A stretch of 64,000 nucleotides of DNA, taken from assembly GCA_024362935.1 (NCBI GenBank), contig JANCRA010000014.1, positions 4,421,001 through 4,485,000 of the forward strand, written 5' to 3'. Under the pieces are notes generated by a model that was given only the letters and a program-made list of their open reading frames with translations, was not told the origin of the DNA and did not search any database. Of this stretch, positions 1 through 13,020 are shown piece by piece. Every line of letters begins with the position of its first letter. The first letter of the stretch is position 1. Position numbers and translations under genes: made by a program. This DNA is from Setophaga petechia. Lineage: Eukaryota > Chordata > Aves > Passeriformes > Parulidae.

Positions 1-3000
1 CAATAATTAATAATAATTATTAATAATTAACTCTTTCAGTCTATTGAACACTGAAAGCCAGAGATATAAAACAATGGCAATCAAATGTTATTAAACATGC
101 CAAGTGTCTTAAGAGATAATCATATACAATCAGGCTTCAATAGGAAGAAATAAAATTTACTGATGATTAGATCCAAGTCAAAACAGTCAAAACAGATGCA
201 AAAGGAGAGAGTAAACTCAGCAGAAAAAAACTCCTCAAGATATCCACTTCTGTGGAAATTTAATGGAGTTTACTAAATAAGTAAGTTGACTAGAAAGTGA
301 TAAAAGCTGGTCTCTGAAGGAAGCAGTCAGGTTGTATGTTCTTTGGGAAATGTCATTATTTATCTATCTAACACCATTTCAAAGCTTGTAGTTAAAATAT
401 TGCCAGGGAGCCATCAGCCTGAAAAGAGCAAACAGTAATTGTTGAAGAACTTCCTGAGAAACAGCTTTTAAGCCTGGAAAGCTGAGAAGAGATGGGTTTA
501 ATCACAAATCAAGTTAAGGAAGAAAATAATGAAACAGAATTCCAATGTAGACAGAATGCTGTTTCAACATTTAAAAACAGTTGCAAAGAAGAGCTGCAGA
601 CAACATTTCAACTTTATTCAAAAGATGCCAGCACATACATTAGGAGCCTCAGTCTACCATGACAGGATATTGGATCACTAGCACAGAAAAAGAAAGCACC
701 AGTAATATTTTCTGCTTAATAAAGAGGGTGAATAGAGAGGGATCTGTTGATCAGTGACTTTCAGGCAACTTTAGGTAGGTGTCTTTGTACAGGTATGCAG
801 CCAGCTAACAAAGGAGCTGATCCTGGTTTTTTGAAGCTTTCAGCTGAAATGGAAGAGAAAATGGAGCTGAATCCTGGCTCCTCATAACCTCTTTTTCCAA
901 CTGTGTAAGAAAATAAAGCATATTTCTCCCTAAAATCTCTGCCTCACTGCAAACTCTTTTGCACAGTGTCATTACTTGGATGATGATGCAAAAACAGGAG
1001 AGAGGCAAAGTGTAATATAGTAATCCTTCAGTTCTGACCTAATATTGCTGGAATATTGGACAGATTTCAAATATTGGGGTTTGGGGAATCAATTTTCCAG
1101 CGGAGTGCCAGAGTAACCTGCCAGCTCCAGTAACATCAGCGTGTGAGCTGCTGTGACAATATCCAAAATCACCATCTCCTGCTGCCATCCCTCCCAGCAC
1201 CCTCCAGTCCTGCAGCACAAGCTGGCTTTGCACTGCCTGCTGCTGCTGCTTTATGCAAAACCCTTGCAGACCATAAACCTCATAACAAGAACAGACAAAA
1301 CTGATTTGTACACTGAGGAAAAGGCCCTGGAGGTCTGGCTGTGCCTGCTGGTGACACTTGCCCTACCTGGAAACTGTGTTTCTATTGATTAATCACAGAG
1401 GAGCAAGGAGGCAGAGTGCTAATACATCCTGAGGGCATTGATTAAAGGAATCAATGCTGTCACATATTTATGCCAGATTTTCTCCCTTGGCACATCTCTT
1501 ATTTTATGGCTCTGTGGTTACACAAGAGCCTGGTGAGACTCTGCTCCTGCCAACACCACTGCTGAGCAGGATTTCACCCCAGCCCATGTGGTTTCCCGGG
1601 TTTTAGCAGCAGCAAGTTCAGTCGAGCTCAGCTCCCTGCTCCCTCAATTTGTAAGGAATTTATCCCAAACCATTTCTGCCACACCAAGAAATACATTAAC
1701 CCCAATCAGCAAGGAAGACTCTGTTAGAGACGACAGGTTGTCTTGTTCTTTCCTCTCTCCCACAAAACAAGCAGCATGAGAGCACATTCAGGCTGATACA
1801 TTTTTCAGGCCTTGTACAATATGTACGCAGCTGGCTCGGTTGACAGAGCTATCCAAGGATTATAAAGCATCCAAACATCACATCTTTATCTCCATCCTGG
1901 AATAGCAGGCAAAAATATTTTTATTCCCCAGCAGAGAACTGGAGCATTTGTCTCCAGGTATGTTCTCTGCAGGAATTCTCCCTTACTGTGAATTTTCTTT
2001 AGGCAATTCATAACTGTGGCATAAATGGCCAGTTCATAGCATTGACCATTATTCACATGAGGAATGCAGATGCAGATGACCTGGTTTCACTGAATATTTT
2101 GTTTCTTTTTCCAAAAAGAAAATAAAAGGTCTCCTAGATTTTGTACCTATGGACATAATTCTTCATCAAGAGAGTTCAGGTAAGAGATGAGGTTTGCTGG
2201 AGATTTTGGTAGGAACTGCACCAAATGCTTTGGTGCACCTGATGCTTTGAATTTCTTGAGGAGATCCCCTTGATAACCAGATGAACTGAACCAGACAGAC
2301 AATGTACAATAGCACCATCTGGTGACTCCCAATAATCTCACTGTTGCCCCAATTGCCAAAGACAGGATCTACTTAAAAAAGAAAGAAAAATAAGGATATA
2401 TTATTTGCAAAAAAGAGAAGGATTCAGTAAGAAATAATTTTAGGTTACAGAGGCAGTCATCTCCATATGTGTGCAATTTTCATACTGCATGAAGTGGTAA
2501 CAGCAAAAAGAGCTGGTTCATGGAGGATTTGGGGAATCTGGTTTTAGCTAGCAACTGTGAGATTTTCCATCCCTAGTCAAGCAAATTTTAGCATTTAACA
2601 AATATTCAAAAGTCAACCCAAGCCCCAGGAAAACCATACTTGGTTAGTATTTAACAATGAAGCATTTTGCACCTGTGCAGCTCAAATGAGATCATCTTTC
2701 TGCTTTCATTGTGACCTGTTTGGGCTCAAGATTGTGTCCTGTAGATGAATCTGCATTCATTCTGGGTGGAAGGGGATGATCTGGGAATGTTGTGGGGGCT
2801 CTCTGGGAGACTGCTGCAATCATAAATCCTGGTAGAATAAATACAGGAATGTTTTCTTCCTGAACATCAAGAAATCTTTAAAGGATTTAACAGAGTTTCC
2901 AAATTCTTTAGTTTCATTTATTCCTTCCTGGTGTAGCCCAAGCTCTGAGCTGAGTTTTATAAAGACCCAGCCCAGTTCTGTGCTATGAATGTGATGTGAT

Positions 3001-4908
3001 TAGAGACAAAAAGATGATGGTGGGGTAAATCTAAACTCCCCAGAAACAGAAAAGACAGACAGGTTTCTGTAAGAGCACAGGAGAAGCATGGAAAAGTCCA
3101 GAAGCTTCCTTACATGGTTGTGTGGTTGGTTGTCACTTAGAAACGAATTGCAGGAGAAATATTGAAGAAAAAAGGTTGAACTTGTTGTGACTACAGCTGT
3201 GTTTATTTTTTCTAAAAAAAAAAAATCTGGAGTAGTTGAGCACAATAAGATTTTCTGCAGAGTTACAGCCAAAGGAGAAGGCTTGGGAATTTAAGAAGCA
3301 GTCCCAGACCTGATGAGAAGTCACTGGAGAGTGAAACCAGTAATTACAAGGTCATTGTACATCTCAGGGGTCTAAATGATACCCTTAATGCATTTTTGTG
3401 CTGCACATGGATCCCAAAAGATTTCATTACTCCATTCATGTCAGCTGGGACGTGTGCTGGTGCTGTGCCATGAATTCTTCTCTGAGAGCACCACGTGATT
3501 TCACGTTGGCTTGAAACTGTGTTCAGGTGCTCTTTTTTATATTCAGTTTTGTTGAAGGATGCATATGAAGGGACAATCTTGCTGCAGATTTTTCATTTAG
3601 GTGTGTCTCAAAACTGTGAAGAAACCATTTTGAGCTGTCTTCAGTGGCTAAGAATAAATTATTGTCCTTTTGATTTATTATATATGTACCTGGTATTGCA
3701 ATGACCTGCAGCCAGCAGGAGCTCAGACTTTGACTGTAATACAACATGCATTAGTTTTCTCTATTCATCAAGAGTGAGCACTCTGCTCCTCTGCTCTATG
3801 TATATTCATATGCATATTTTTTTAGTGAGGATAGAAATTGGAAATATCCAGAGAATGGGATAGGAAGCTATTGACTGAATGCCAAACATCTTTCCAAATC
3901 AAAATAAAGAACTAATAATCCTCGTTGTGCCTGTCAGCTGTAGGCAGGTTAATGGTATGATGATAAAAATAAACAAGCTGTTTCACAAATGGGCAGTAGC
4001 AGACTATGGAACTCATAATTCCCTACTTGTGGTTGGCCTTTCCTGCTGATTTTTTCCATTTTTTGGGGCAGCAGAGATTTTCTGTGTTGTTTACCATGTG
4101 AAATAGGAATTCCAGAGATTGGCTGTGGCTTAGTGCACTCTGTACAGCTGATAGATATATGTGTGGGGTGTGTGTGTGAAAGAAGCTTTGCACATCATTA
4201 CATCCTCCAAGGGCTTGAGCCATCCAAATCCTTTGGGCTGTGCCAGTTCCCTCTTTTCCAGGGAAAAGCAGACAGAAAATGCTCATGCAGATACAGGAGA
4301 TTTCTTCAAGGAGACACTGCTTTGTTTTTATTCCATAGTGTCATCCTCTGGTGAGCTCTTGACTTCATGTCTGGGATCCATGAAACATCATTTTGACTAC
4401 AGAGAGCCATTTCAGGATGATTTACAGCACCAAAACCATCAGCACCAGCAGAGGATTTTATTCTGGTTCCCATTTTCTGTCTGGCTCCACGTGTGCTGCT
4501 ATCCCTCACATCCCTCTGCTCAGCACACAGGGGATGAGTAGGTGGGTGGAAAAGTGTATGATTTATTTGTTCAGCTGAGAGTGAGGTCTGACACAGATGA
4601 TTTGCAGTGTTCCCCACATCTTCCTGCTGGGAATGTGTGCAGACAGGGAAGGGGCATTATTTAGTTCTCTGTACCAGGCAGTGAGATTTGAGCAGAAAGC
4701 ACAGCAGGTCCTGATGGATACAAAGCACCAACCCTCACTTCCTCTCCCAGAACATTCCCAGTTAGTGCTGGGGTGTTGGAACAGGGATTCAGAGCCAGCA
4801 CATGGCTGCTCCCCACGTGCTGGGTACAAACAGGCCTGGCAGTGCTGCAGTGCCCACCTCTGCTGCCAGTTTAATCCCTTTTTCCTGTTGGAAGTCTTTT
4901 GAAAAGCC
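1..4908. other. Gene-free A+T-rich unique sequence
   Basis: No recognisable exon, RNA gene or mobile element is seen here. The first 31 bases are almost pure A/T built from TAAT/ATTA steps and include the 12-bp palindrome TAATAATTATTA. A run of about a dozen A lies near 3218-3229, and a GT-rich patch lies at about 4157-4180. Open frames are all short, overlap on both strands and show no familiar protein motif, as expected by chance in non-coding DNA. Confidence 0.7.
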
Positions 4909-4914
4909 CCTCCT

Positions 4915-5241
4915 TGACGAGGTGGACGGGAGACTTGCTCATCCTCTAATGCAGACAAATCTCAGCTTTATTGATTAACAGAATTACTTTTATAATCACA
5001 GTAATAAGGCTCATGCATATTGCAAAACTAAAGCTCACTATTGGTCAACTATAAAAGTCAGTCACACCTATTCTCAAGATGTTTGTGGCTTCTTTTTTAC
5101 CTCCTGTTATCACATAATTTACAAAACAACTTCTTGCTCAAAGAAACCATGTCCTTGAATTAGGCAGCTGTTGTTTTCTTAGATGCTCTTTCTCACGTTA
5201 CTTTTCCCATGGACGGTGTCTCAGTAAAAAAACTGTCCACA
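4915..5241 (-). mobile_element. Solo LTR of an endogenous retrovirus (6-bp target duplication)
   Basis: A 327-bp long terminal repeat reads on the minus strand. Its minus-strand ends are TGTGGACAG and CTCGTCA, so it has the canonical TG...CA termini. It is flanked by a perfect 6-bp direct repeat CCTCCT at 4909-4914 and 5242-5247, the footprint of a retroviral integrase. Six-bp duplications are typical of alpha/betaretrovirus-like (ERVK-class) elements. On the minus strand the promoter parts come in the expected order: CCAAT at 5040-5044, TATAAAAG at 4987-4994 and AATAAA at 4967-4972. No gag, pol or env sequence adjoins it and no second LTR is present, so it is a solo LTR left after recombination between the two LTRs of a provirus. 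The insertion is old enough to be fixed sequence, but its duplications are still intact. Confidence 0.88.
4967..5044 (-). promoter_or_regulatory. Compact LTR core promoter: CCAAT, TATA and poly(A) signal
   Basis: Read on the minus strand, CCAAT (5040-5044), TATAAAAG (4987-4994) and AATAAA (4967-4972) lie within 78 bp. Transcription would start roughly 25-30 bp past the TATA box, near 4960, so the poly(A) signal lies just upstream of the predicted start and would be used only by transcripts reaching the downstream LTR. The motifs are directly visible. Present-day activity is not shown. Confidence 0.6.
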
Positions 5242-5247
5242 CCTCCT

Positions 5248-8147
5248 GACTCAGCTTGCATCTTTAGATACTTAAATATTTAAACAGACCCTGGATACTG
5301 CCCCCAAGAGAGTTTTGTTCCCTCCACTTGTGGGCCTCAATGTATTTCCTGACATTTTTATGTGGAATATTGATGTCCTTGGAAATCCTGACCATGCTTA
5401 TGACTGGAAGGGGACAATGCCTTGTTCTGATGATTCATGGAAGGTGTTAACATCTACAATCAAAAAAAGGACCCTCAACTAATGTATGTTCTAACTCATT
5501 TTAGTTCTTCAAATTTCAAATCATTTTTGCTAGGTATTTCTTAAAAAACAGAAATTTAAATTTGGGGGTGGGGGAAATAAAGTGAAGAAGCAGAGATCAG
5601 TTTATTCTTGGTATAGTTTTCTTGTCATACCCTAAATCCTTAAAAATGAGGATTTCTCTGTGTCCAGAGATAGACTCCTGTCTCCTACTGAGTTTCTCAG
5701 GCTTATAAGCTATTCACTGAAAGTCAGAAGTTTATTGAAGGGGAGCTGCAATGTAAAGTTGTTTCCTCTGAAGTATTATTAACATTTGACAGACACTGAT
5801 AGATGTTACTAAAACATCTTGGAAAGGCAGAGGAATAATTCAGGCAACAGTTCCACTGATTTTGCTTTTTGATATATCCCCTCATAAAAAAAAAAATCTT
5901 TTTGATGGATATATTTTTTCCAGAATAGAATACTGTGTCTGAAAAAGGGAAGCAAAATATTTCCTGCAGTATTTTTGCATTGATGAAAAGCTTGCAAGAA
6001 GGAAAAAATCACAGCACTAGGATGCAATTAAATAATTACTATGAAATAATTCATACCTAAGACAAAATAGACAAGACATAATGGCTGGGTTCTGCCTGAA
6101 ATACCCAGCACTGACTTATGGGTTCCTTTTCTCATATGAACAGGAAAATTTGAAAGTTGATTTTTGAGGAAATCCCCAGCTGGTTTGAAATTGTTCCTTA
6201 TAAAAGCTATTAGGTAAAAAAAATTGATCTCTCTTTTTCCTTTGTGTAGCATCCTTTCCTAGCTCTCAGTTCCACTGATGACTTTGGGCAGCTAAAGTTT
6301 TTATATGAGACTGTTCTGAAAGTCTTTTTTGCATGAGCATTTCCCTCAGCTTCAATCCCTTCTCTCTTTCTCTTGAATTATTCAGCAGCACAGATAACTT
6401 ATTGGCATGAATCTGTCACCTTTGTCAGGAGTTTATCTACCTCTTTTCTCAGATAATCCCCTCTGACTAGCTAATCTTTCCTTTTGACTTACATCCCATG
6501 AACCTTTGAACCTTTATTTTTTTTTTGTTGTTATTGTTGCTACAGCCCTAACCACTTCAATCTCTGCTGAGTATCTCACATTTATTTCAAGGACCAAAAC
6601 TGTTCATAAAATGTTAATGGTGTCTATCTTATTTCCCCATCATGCTGAAATAACTGTGCTGTTCTGTGGGCTTGTCTACCCCAAGAAACCAGTGCACAGC
6701 AAGGCAAGGGATGAATTTACAGCTCCCCACTCCTCTCTCAGACAGTTTAAGGGCACTCTGAGTAGAGGATGAGTTCTTAAACTATTAAACGTGGAGTAAG
6801 CCACCGTGAACTTAAATGTTCATGGGGCTTTACAAAATAGGAACTAGGGCAGAGAAAAATCCATAACAGCTCCTACCTCCTGTAGTAGAGAGCTCCTGTA
6901 TTCCTAAGCAGCTTCTTCCCTGTCTCTAAGAAGGATTTTCTTGTGGTTGCAGAAGCGTGGAGGAGAATTGTGGCCAGGTGCATCTCCTGGTGGGTAGACA
7001 TCAAAGCACTCAAAATAAAATGGTTAAAAATTTATTTTCAAATTAGTGCTTCTTTAAATTGGAAGCTTGGCTTGCAGAGAACTAATGTGCATATTAATTT
7101 ATTCATTCTTCCACTTCCTTTGAAAAAGCTTTTCTTGTGAGGGCAGAAGAGGAAAAGACATGCAGGAATACTTTCATTGTTTTTTGTTGTTACCCGAAAC
7201 ACTGAGGTTTTTAGCTGCAGCTCAAAATTTCCCATGAGGATTGTGTCAAAATTTAAATATTTTTCATTTGCAGCTGTATTTTTAATTAAAAGGTCACATT
7301 TTCCAAACAGCTCAAGCTTTACCATCTCTCTGCCTCAGTTCTCTGTCTGTCATTTGGGATTATAATTCTTTTCTATTTTTTTTTTTTTGTCTCCAGTCTA
7401 TTTAGATTACAAAATACCTTTTGCTGTGTGTTGATCCAGTGCCGAGCAGAATGGGATCCTGAGCTTGGCTGGGATACAAAGTTGCTACTCTAATGCAAAT
7501 CAATACTAATAAATGAACATCAACCACCTTTCCTTCTCACCTTTTACATTTCACATGTTTCAGTCAATATGTTCTTGAAATTATTGCTGGACTTTCTCTA
7601 CTCTTATGTATCTATTTATCATCTAAAATCATCTTTAAGCCCTCACCATGATCGATGTCTCCTAAAAGTACAGCCTTATAATTATTTTCCATCCCCTGCT
7701 GCATCACCTCATACTTCCCATCTAGAAAGTGTATCACCCATTTACTTGCACATAAACCTAATTAATTTTGTCAAATTATTTTTAATTTGTTGGCTTTGTT
7801 CCATCACATTTGTTGCCCTTCTTCCCTGATGCTAATAAATCCATTCTCTTCTCAAAACACACCTGCTGCCAAGTTTACACATGTAATATGAAAAGCAGTC
7901 CCTAAATCATCCTTGATGGGCCCAATCCCACTGCCTCAGCCACCCTTTGGAAACACAGCCAGTGACTTATTCCTTGTCACTCAGCAGCTTTTTCTGCAGC
8001 CAAATGAGCAGCATTCCCCTCTTACCAGGTACACTAACACTGCAGATTAACTTTTTGTGTGGTGTGGCTTTTAAATTTGTATAATTTATATCATCTGCCT
8101 CACCTCTGTCTGCGAATTTGCTCTGGGGCTCAGCAGTGTCACTCACA
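5248..8147. other. Gene-free unique sequence
   Basis: No gene or mobile element is recognised. Simple tracts of A or T of 8-12 bases occur, for example near 5887 and 7377. The small open frames on both strands resemble no known protein. Confidence 0.65.
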
Positions 8148-8174
8148 GGGTGCAGGGGGAGAGGGGGCCCAGGG
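8148..8174 (+). other. Potential G-quadruplex
   Basis: Four G-runs (3, 5, 5 and 3 G) are separated by loops of 4, 3 and 4 bases, which meets the canonical G3+N1-7 quadruplex rule on the plus strand. It lies 134 bp upstream of a second such motif. Folding is an inference from sequence. Confidence 0.6.
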
Positions 8175-8307
8175 ATGCTCTGTGGGCAGCCCTCAATTCC
8201 ACCTGAAAAGGGGAAGGACAGCACTGCACCTCGAGAAAACAAAAAAAAATCCTGAGTAAGGATGCCAAATATTTAGGGAAAGATTTGCTTTCCCTGGTTG
8301 CCAGAGA

Positions 8308-8324
8308 GGGAGGGAGAGGGAGGG
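8308..8324 (+). other. Potential G-quadruplex with very short loops
   Basis: GGGAGGGAGAGGGAGGG has four G-triplets with loops of 1, 3 and 1 bases. Short loops are the arrangement known to give the most stable intramolecular quadruplexes. The run sits in otherwise unremarkable A+T-rich DNA with no gene recognised nearby. Confidence 0.7.
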
Positions 8325-11300
8325 TTAAAAGTGCTGTGATGAATTAAATGAAAGAAAGCAAGACATGACACAAACCGTGCTCTGAAGCTGTGCAGACTTT
8401 CAAATGGAGTATTTTAAAGGTAATTTGAGAGGAATTTCATCGTTGCACATTTGTCAAGATGCCACAGCAGGTTGACCTTCCCATGCTGCTGAAGAGATCT
8501 GCAGTCGAAGGGCCTGATATCTCATGAGCTCATCCAATATCTCAGGTAGCTCTTGAGATTGACAGGCCTTTTTTGCAGCCATAAAACTAAGCTTGAGCAT
8601 CTTTATTCTTTGGTGCTATCAGGTCTGGCCTTCTGAGCTTCTTCCAGCAGAAATAGAGAGTTTTCACAGGGGAAAACGGGAACAAAGATAAGTAGTAATC
8701 TTTCTAAAAGAGAGAATCAATTAATAAAGTCTCCTGGATTTGCTCCAGGTCCAGCTTTGCAGAAGTGTCTTTGGAAGCACTGCCATCTATGAGCAGTCAG
8801 GGCTCCCCAGGCAGCACAAGATCATTCAGTGTGTGAATTATAGACTTCAGCCTTGAGAGTATAAATGATGGTGGGGAACAAGAGGGCAGATACAGAGTTG
8901 TAATCATTCCAGCTTCAAAGTTAACTCAGCACTCCATTGCTTCACTACAGCGCAGGAAATCAGCAAAGAGATCTGATTCCTCCTTGATGGAAGTTCCTTG
9001 ACATGCTCTGGCTGTTAAAGCAGACTTCCTGTAGCTCCTTCATGCTGATTCAACAACAAACATTTGAACAGCTCCCACAGCACACAGACCTCAGGAAAGA
9101 TGAGGGATTCATATCAGAAACTCATGCTTAGAAAGAGGTGAGTCCAAGATGACTAAATGTCCCAACACATCAGAAAAATGCATTTACCTAATCAGTTCAT
9201 TAGCCTTTATTAATAAACTGATATGGTGCTAGACCATAATGTAGAAGGCAACTTTTGATCTGAATTTAGTGACTGATAAGTTTTTAATGGCAGTCATTAA
9301 AATGCAGCTAGCTGGGTGTAGCTGCTCCTGCCTGGAACAAGGTAGAAGCCATTCCACTAGCAGTTGGAAAATTTCTAAAAGTTAATACTCCATAAACACC
9401 TGCACAGAAATTTGCAAGATCAGAGCAAGATGGGCATGCAGTAAATACAAATCACAAACAACATAAATATTTTGATAGATCAATAGACAATGGGACAGGA
9501 TTCCCAGTCACCCCTAGGAAAGGACTGATATGTACAGAGATATAGATATACCATATAGATATATTTAAGAATGTATTAAAAGTACCATTTAGTTCCTACA
9601 AATCTGGAAGTGTAGTCAACTATGAGGGGTAATTGTAGTCTGCTGACCTGTAGCCCCTGCAGCTACTCACAGAAGCACAGAGCTGATTATTTCTTAGAAA
9701 TGCTCTGTGGGGCTGTAAAATGTATTTTGCTTAATACAGCCATGGTGAAGCTTGGGGTCATGGGGAGAGTGAACAGTGGGCTTTGTAATGAGCCTTAGAA
9801 AGAGAAGAGCTCTCAGAGCTCCATCTGTGTGTGTCCTGGAGCACAGATCAGAATTTTCTCTCAGTGTTTCTGCCCTGCTCTCAGACTGAAGCCCGCACGC
9901 ACACATCAGTGCACACACACACACAAACCAGCACGCTCTAAAAATCCCTTTAAACACTGGCTCCCCCTCTTAATAATCCCTCCCCTTTGTGAAGAGTCTC
10001 ACATTGGGATAATCTCATTATGGGGTATCTCCTTGACAGGTTAATCTTCTCAGTTACCTCCTGAAGATTTTGTCGTCTTTTAATCTGGAATACAATCGGA
10101 TAACATCACAGATCGATATCTTCTTTGTAGTCATGTTCCAAAGCTATGAGAGCTGCTCCTCCATGCAGCTCAAATGCCTCATTAAAGACTTCTCACACTG
10201 TAAAACCCTTCCAGAGATATCATGCCTTCATTTGCAATACACTCAGTATAATGTTCCTTAATTCACTCGAGTGTTTTAATGTCTGTCACAGTGACTGTTC
10301 CTTCCTTAAAGTCAATATATTTCCTTAAAATAAACTTAACAGCTCCTACACATTTTCAACAAGTAGTATATTAATTTGAACAAGCTTTAAGTGAATCATA
10401 TCAGAACATTTCTTATGATGCTCTGTCATATTTACTGCACACTTCAAAATGAATATGGTATCTTCTCATTTCTTAACTTTATGTCTCTGGTGGCAGTAAA
10501 TTAAAATGATCTGTTGAACTCTGATTTTCTCTTTTTGCCTACACTTCCTAGCATAATTACTTTTCATCATTTTATTGACTTTCTTTTCCTCTAGTAGAAT
10601 GTTTCACATATATAAAGCTATTCGAGATTATATTAAGAAAAGATTGTGAGATTACCTGTTGAACATTCTTGGTTTTGTGTATATTTTTAATCAACAATAT
10701 TTCTCATACATTCACAGAATTTTTTCTTCTTTTCTAAAAAGCATGCTAAGGGCCAGGAGGTTCATAACCAATACCATTCCTAAATGCTGGTTTCTCTATT
10801 GATGAATTCTACTCACTGAAAAGCAGTGAATAAATGAACTAGATACTTCCTTCTATGGCAAATATCATAATGACAGAAATAAAGAATAAACAATGCTAGA
10901 AAGACAAACAGAATAAAATTTCCAAAGATACATGAAGAATTAAGACTAGCAGTGAATGAGTTTTTCACTCAGAAAGGAGAAAAAAACCCAAATAATGATT
11001 TTCCATTTCACTCTTTGGTAAGCTTCAGTGATTAAGAGTCTGAAAATATACCTGGTCTCAATTTACACAGCAAGGTGTTTATTAGTTTGTCAGATCTCAC
11101 ATAGGCAGAAACTAATTTGCTCATAGGGTATTCTGTAATTATACCACTGAGTAGTTGTTTTAAGGGATCCTGTTTTAATTTCTTCCTCTTTGATATAGTC
11201 ATTTAATTACAACACAGCACAATTGATTAATTACAAGTACAAAATTTTTCCTGAGAATTCACCTACAAAGTACAGTAGGATATTGGAGAGTGCATGGCAA

Positions 11301-12980
11301 AGGGCTGCAGGATTTTGTTTATGAGGCCAAAAGAGCATATACAGAGTACAGACCTGGTTTTTAGGTAGAAATACAGCACATGCTGCACAGAAGAGGTAAT
11401 TCCAAGTTAAGTTCCCCACTTCCACCTCTATTTAATACATGATGGGGGTGGGAGCCTGCAGTGTCTCTGCCCATTTGTCAGAGCTCTCCTAATGGCCCTG
11501 ATCCACAACTCAGTGAATTCCATGAAAAGATTTCTATTGACTTTGGAAGCCTTTGGACTTGGCTGGTTAAGAGCTCATCTTTCTTTCTGATCTGCGAGCT
11601 ACCTGTAGCCTTTGAGGGCAGTTCAGAGTGGTGATAATTGAATCAGCATGAGCTCCTCACCTCTGCTCCCTGCCTGGGTGAGGCCGGCCTTGCCCAGAGA
11701 GCTGGAGGCAATCAGAACCTGTCAGATGATGCCCAGATTGCCTTGTTACCTTTTTCTCAATAATTTTCCTGGTAAACACAGAGGTTAGAGACAGGCTAAT
11801 AGCCAGTGAGACAGCTGGTGTCAGCAGAAAGCTGGTTCAGTGAGGGTCTGAACAGTCAGCAAAGCACAGGAGAGACAACAGGCTGCAGGCTTTGCAACAC
11901 AAACACAGAACCTTTTGGATTTTTGGGAGCCCTCAGGAATCCACTGTGCTAGGTCAGTAACAAGAGCTGGTTGGCCTGTGGACAGCCTTGCTCTGATGTT
12001 TAGGATTTCTGGGCTCTCAGCTGGTGGCGGATCCTGAAATGCACTCCAGGCCCTCAGGAGAACATTCCATCAGTCCAAGCACTAAAGTCTCTCTGGAGGA
12101 GGTGGATGGCAGTCAGAGTGCTTGGATTGCACCCCTGGGACTCCAGGCACAGTCATGGGCACACTGAGGGGGAGATACAGCTCTGTGTCCTCTCCTCCTG
12201 GGCACCTAAGGAGGGAGGAGGATGTGGAGGGGCAGTCTTGATCTCAAACACCTGAATTTCACCAGAGCCCCTTTCGGGTCTCAGTATCCCTTTGAGGGTC
12301 TCAGGCTTCAAGCACTTCTTTCTCAAGGCATTTACTGCAATGATCAGTAAAACCACATAGGAATGTTCTTTACCTCACCGTGAAAAGGTTGAGCTTTAAA
12401 TCTAATGAAATTTAATTACAGCATTAACATTGCACAGATACTGATTTCAATTCAGAACACTGGAGTCATAGGGAGCCTCTCAAGAATTAACTCTGTCCTA
12501 ACTTACCCTGCTTTATGTGGTGGATTTTCTTTGCAGACAAGAGGGAAAAATTCTAGCACTAAATTCACAGAGAAGAGGCTGCTTTGATATATGCCTGAAC
12601 AGTGCACCCAGCAGGGTTCAAACAGCCTGACATGCAAAATTAATGCTACAAATATGACCCTAAAACCATCTGGACTTCTACAGTAGTGGGCCATTAACTT
12701 TTACAGTGTCAACCTATTCCCTCTTACATCAGTTTAATTAGTGCACAACACAAGATATAAGAGTAAATATCACATGGACAAGCACAATACTCATTGTTGA
12801 CTTCAAAGAAATAAACTTTTTGATAAGCTGCAAAACATTAAAGAACCCACCTACACATTGCCCACACATACCCATGGCAACAAACATACATCTACACTGA
12901 GCAGAAAAAAGCTGAACCTATCCAAGTTTTAATATTCATCATCTGAGGCCAGTGTGATTGCATTTGCATGTCTTTGCTGC
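8325..12980. other. Gene-free unique sequence
   Basis: Nothing gene-like is recognised. A short (AC)n run is present at about 9911-9925. A GATATA-rich patch lies at about 9537-9570. The remainder is A+T-rich single-copy-looking DNA. Confidence 0.65.
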
Positions 12981-13020
12981 CTTTTTTCCCCCCAAGGACA
13001 AAATGAGGGGGGGGAAAAAG
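12981..13020. repeat. Homopyrimidine/homopurine inverted repeat (hairpin)
   Basis: A left arm of one C, six T and six C (12981-12993) is followed by a 13-base spacer and a right arm of eight G, five A and a G (13007-13020). The arms are reverse complements over at least 11 consecutive bases (T5C6 against G6A5). The DNA strand or any RNA read across it could form a strong hairpin, and the purine-rich arm could form a triplex. It probably grew by slippage in two facing homopolymer tracts. Confidence 0.75.
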
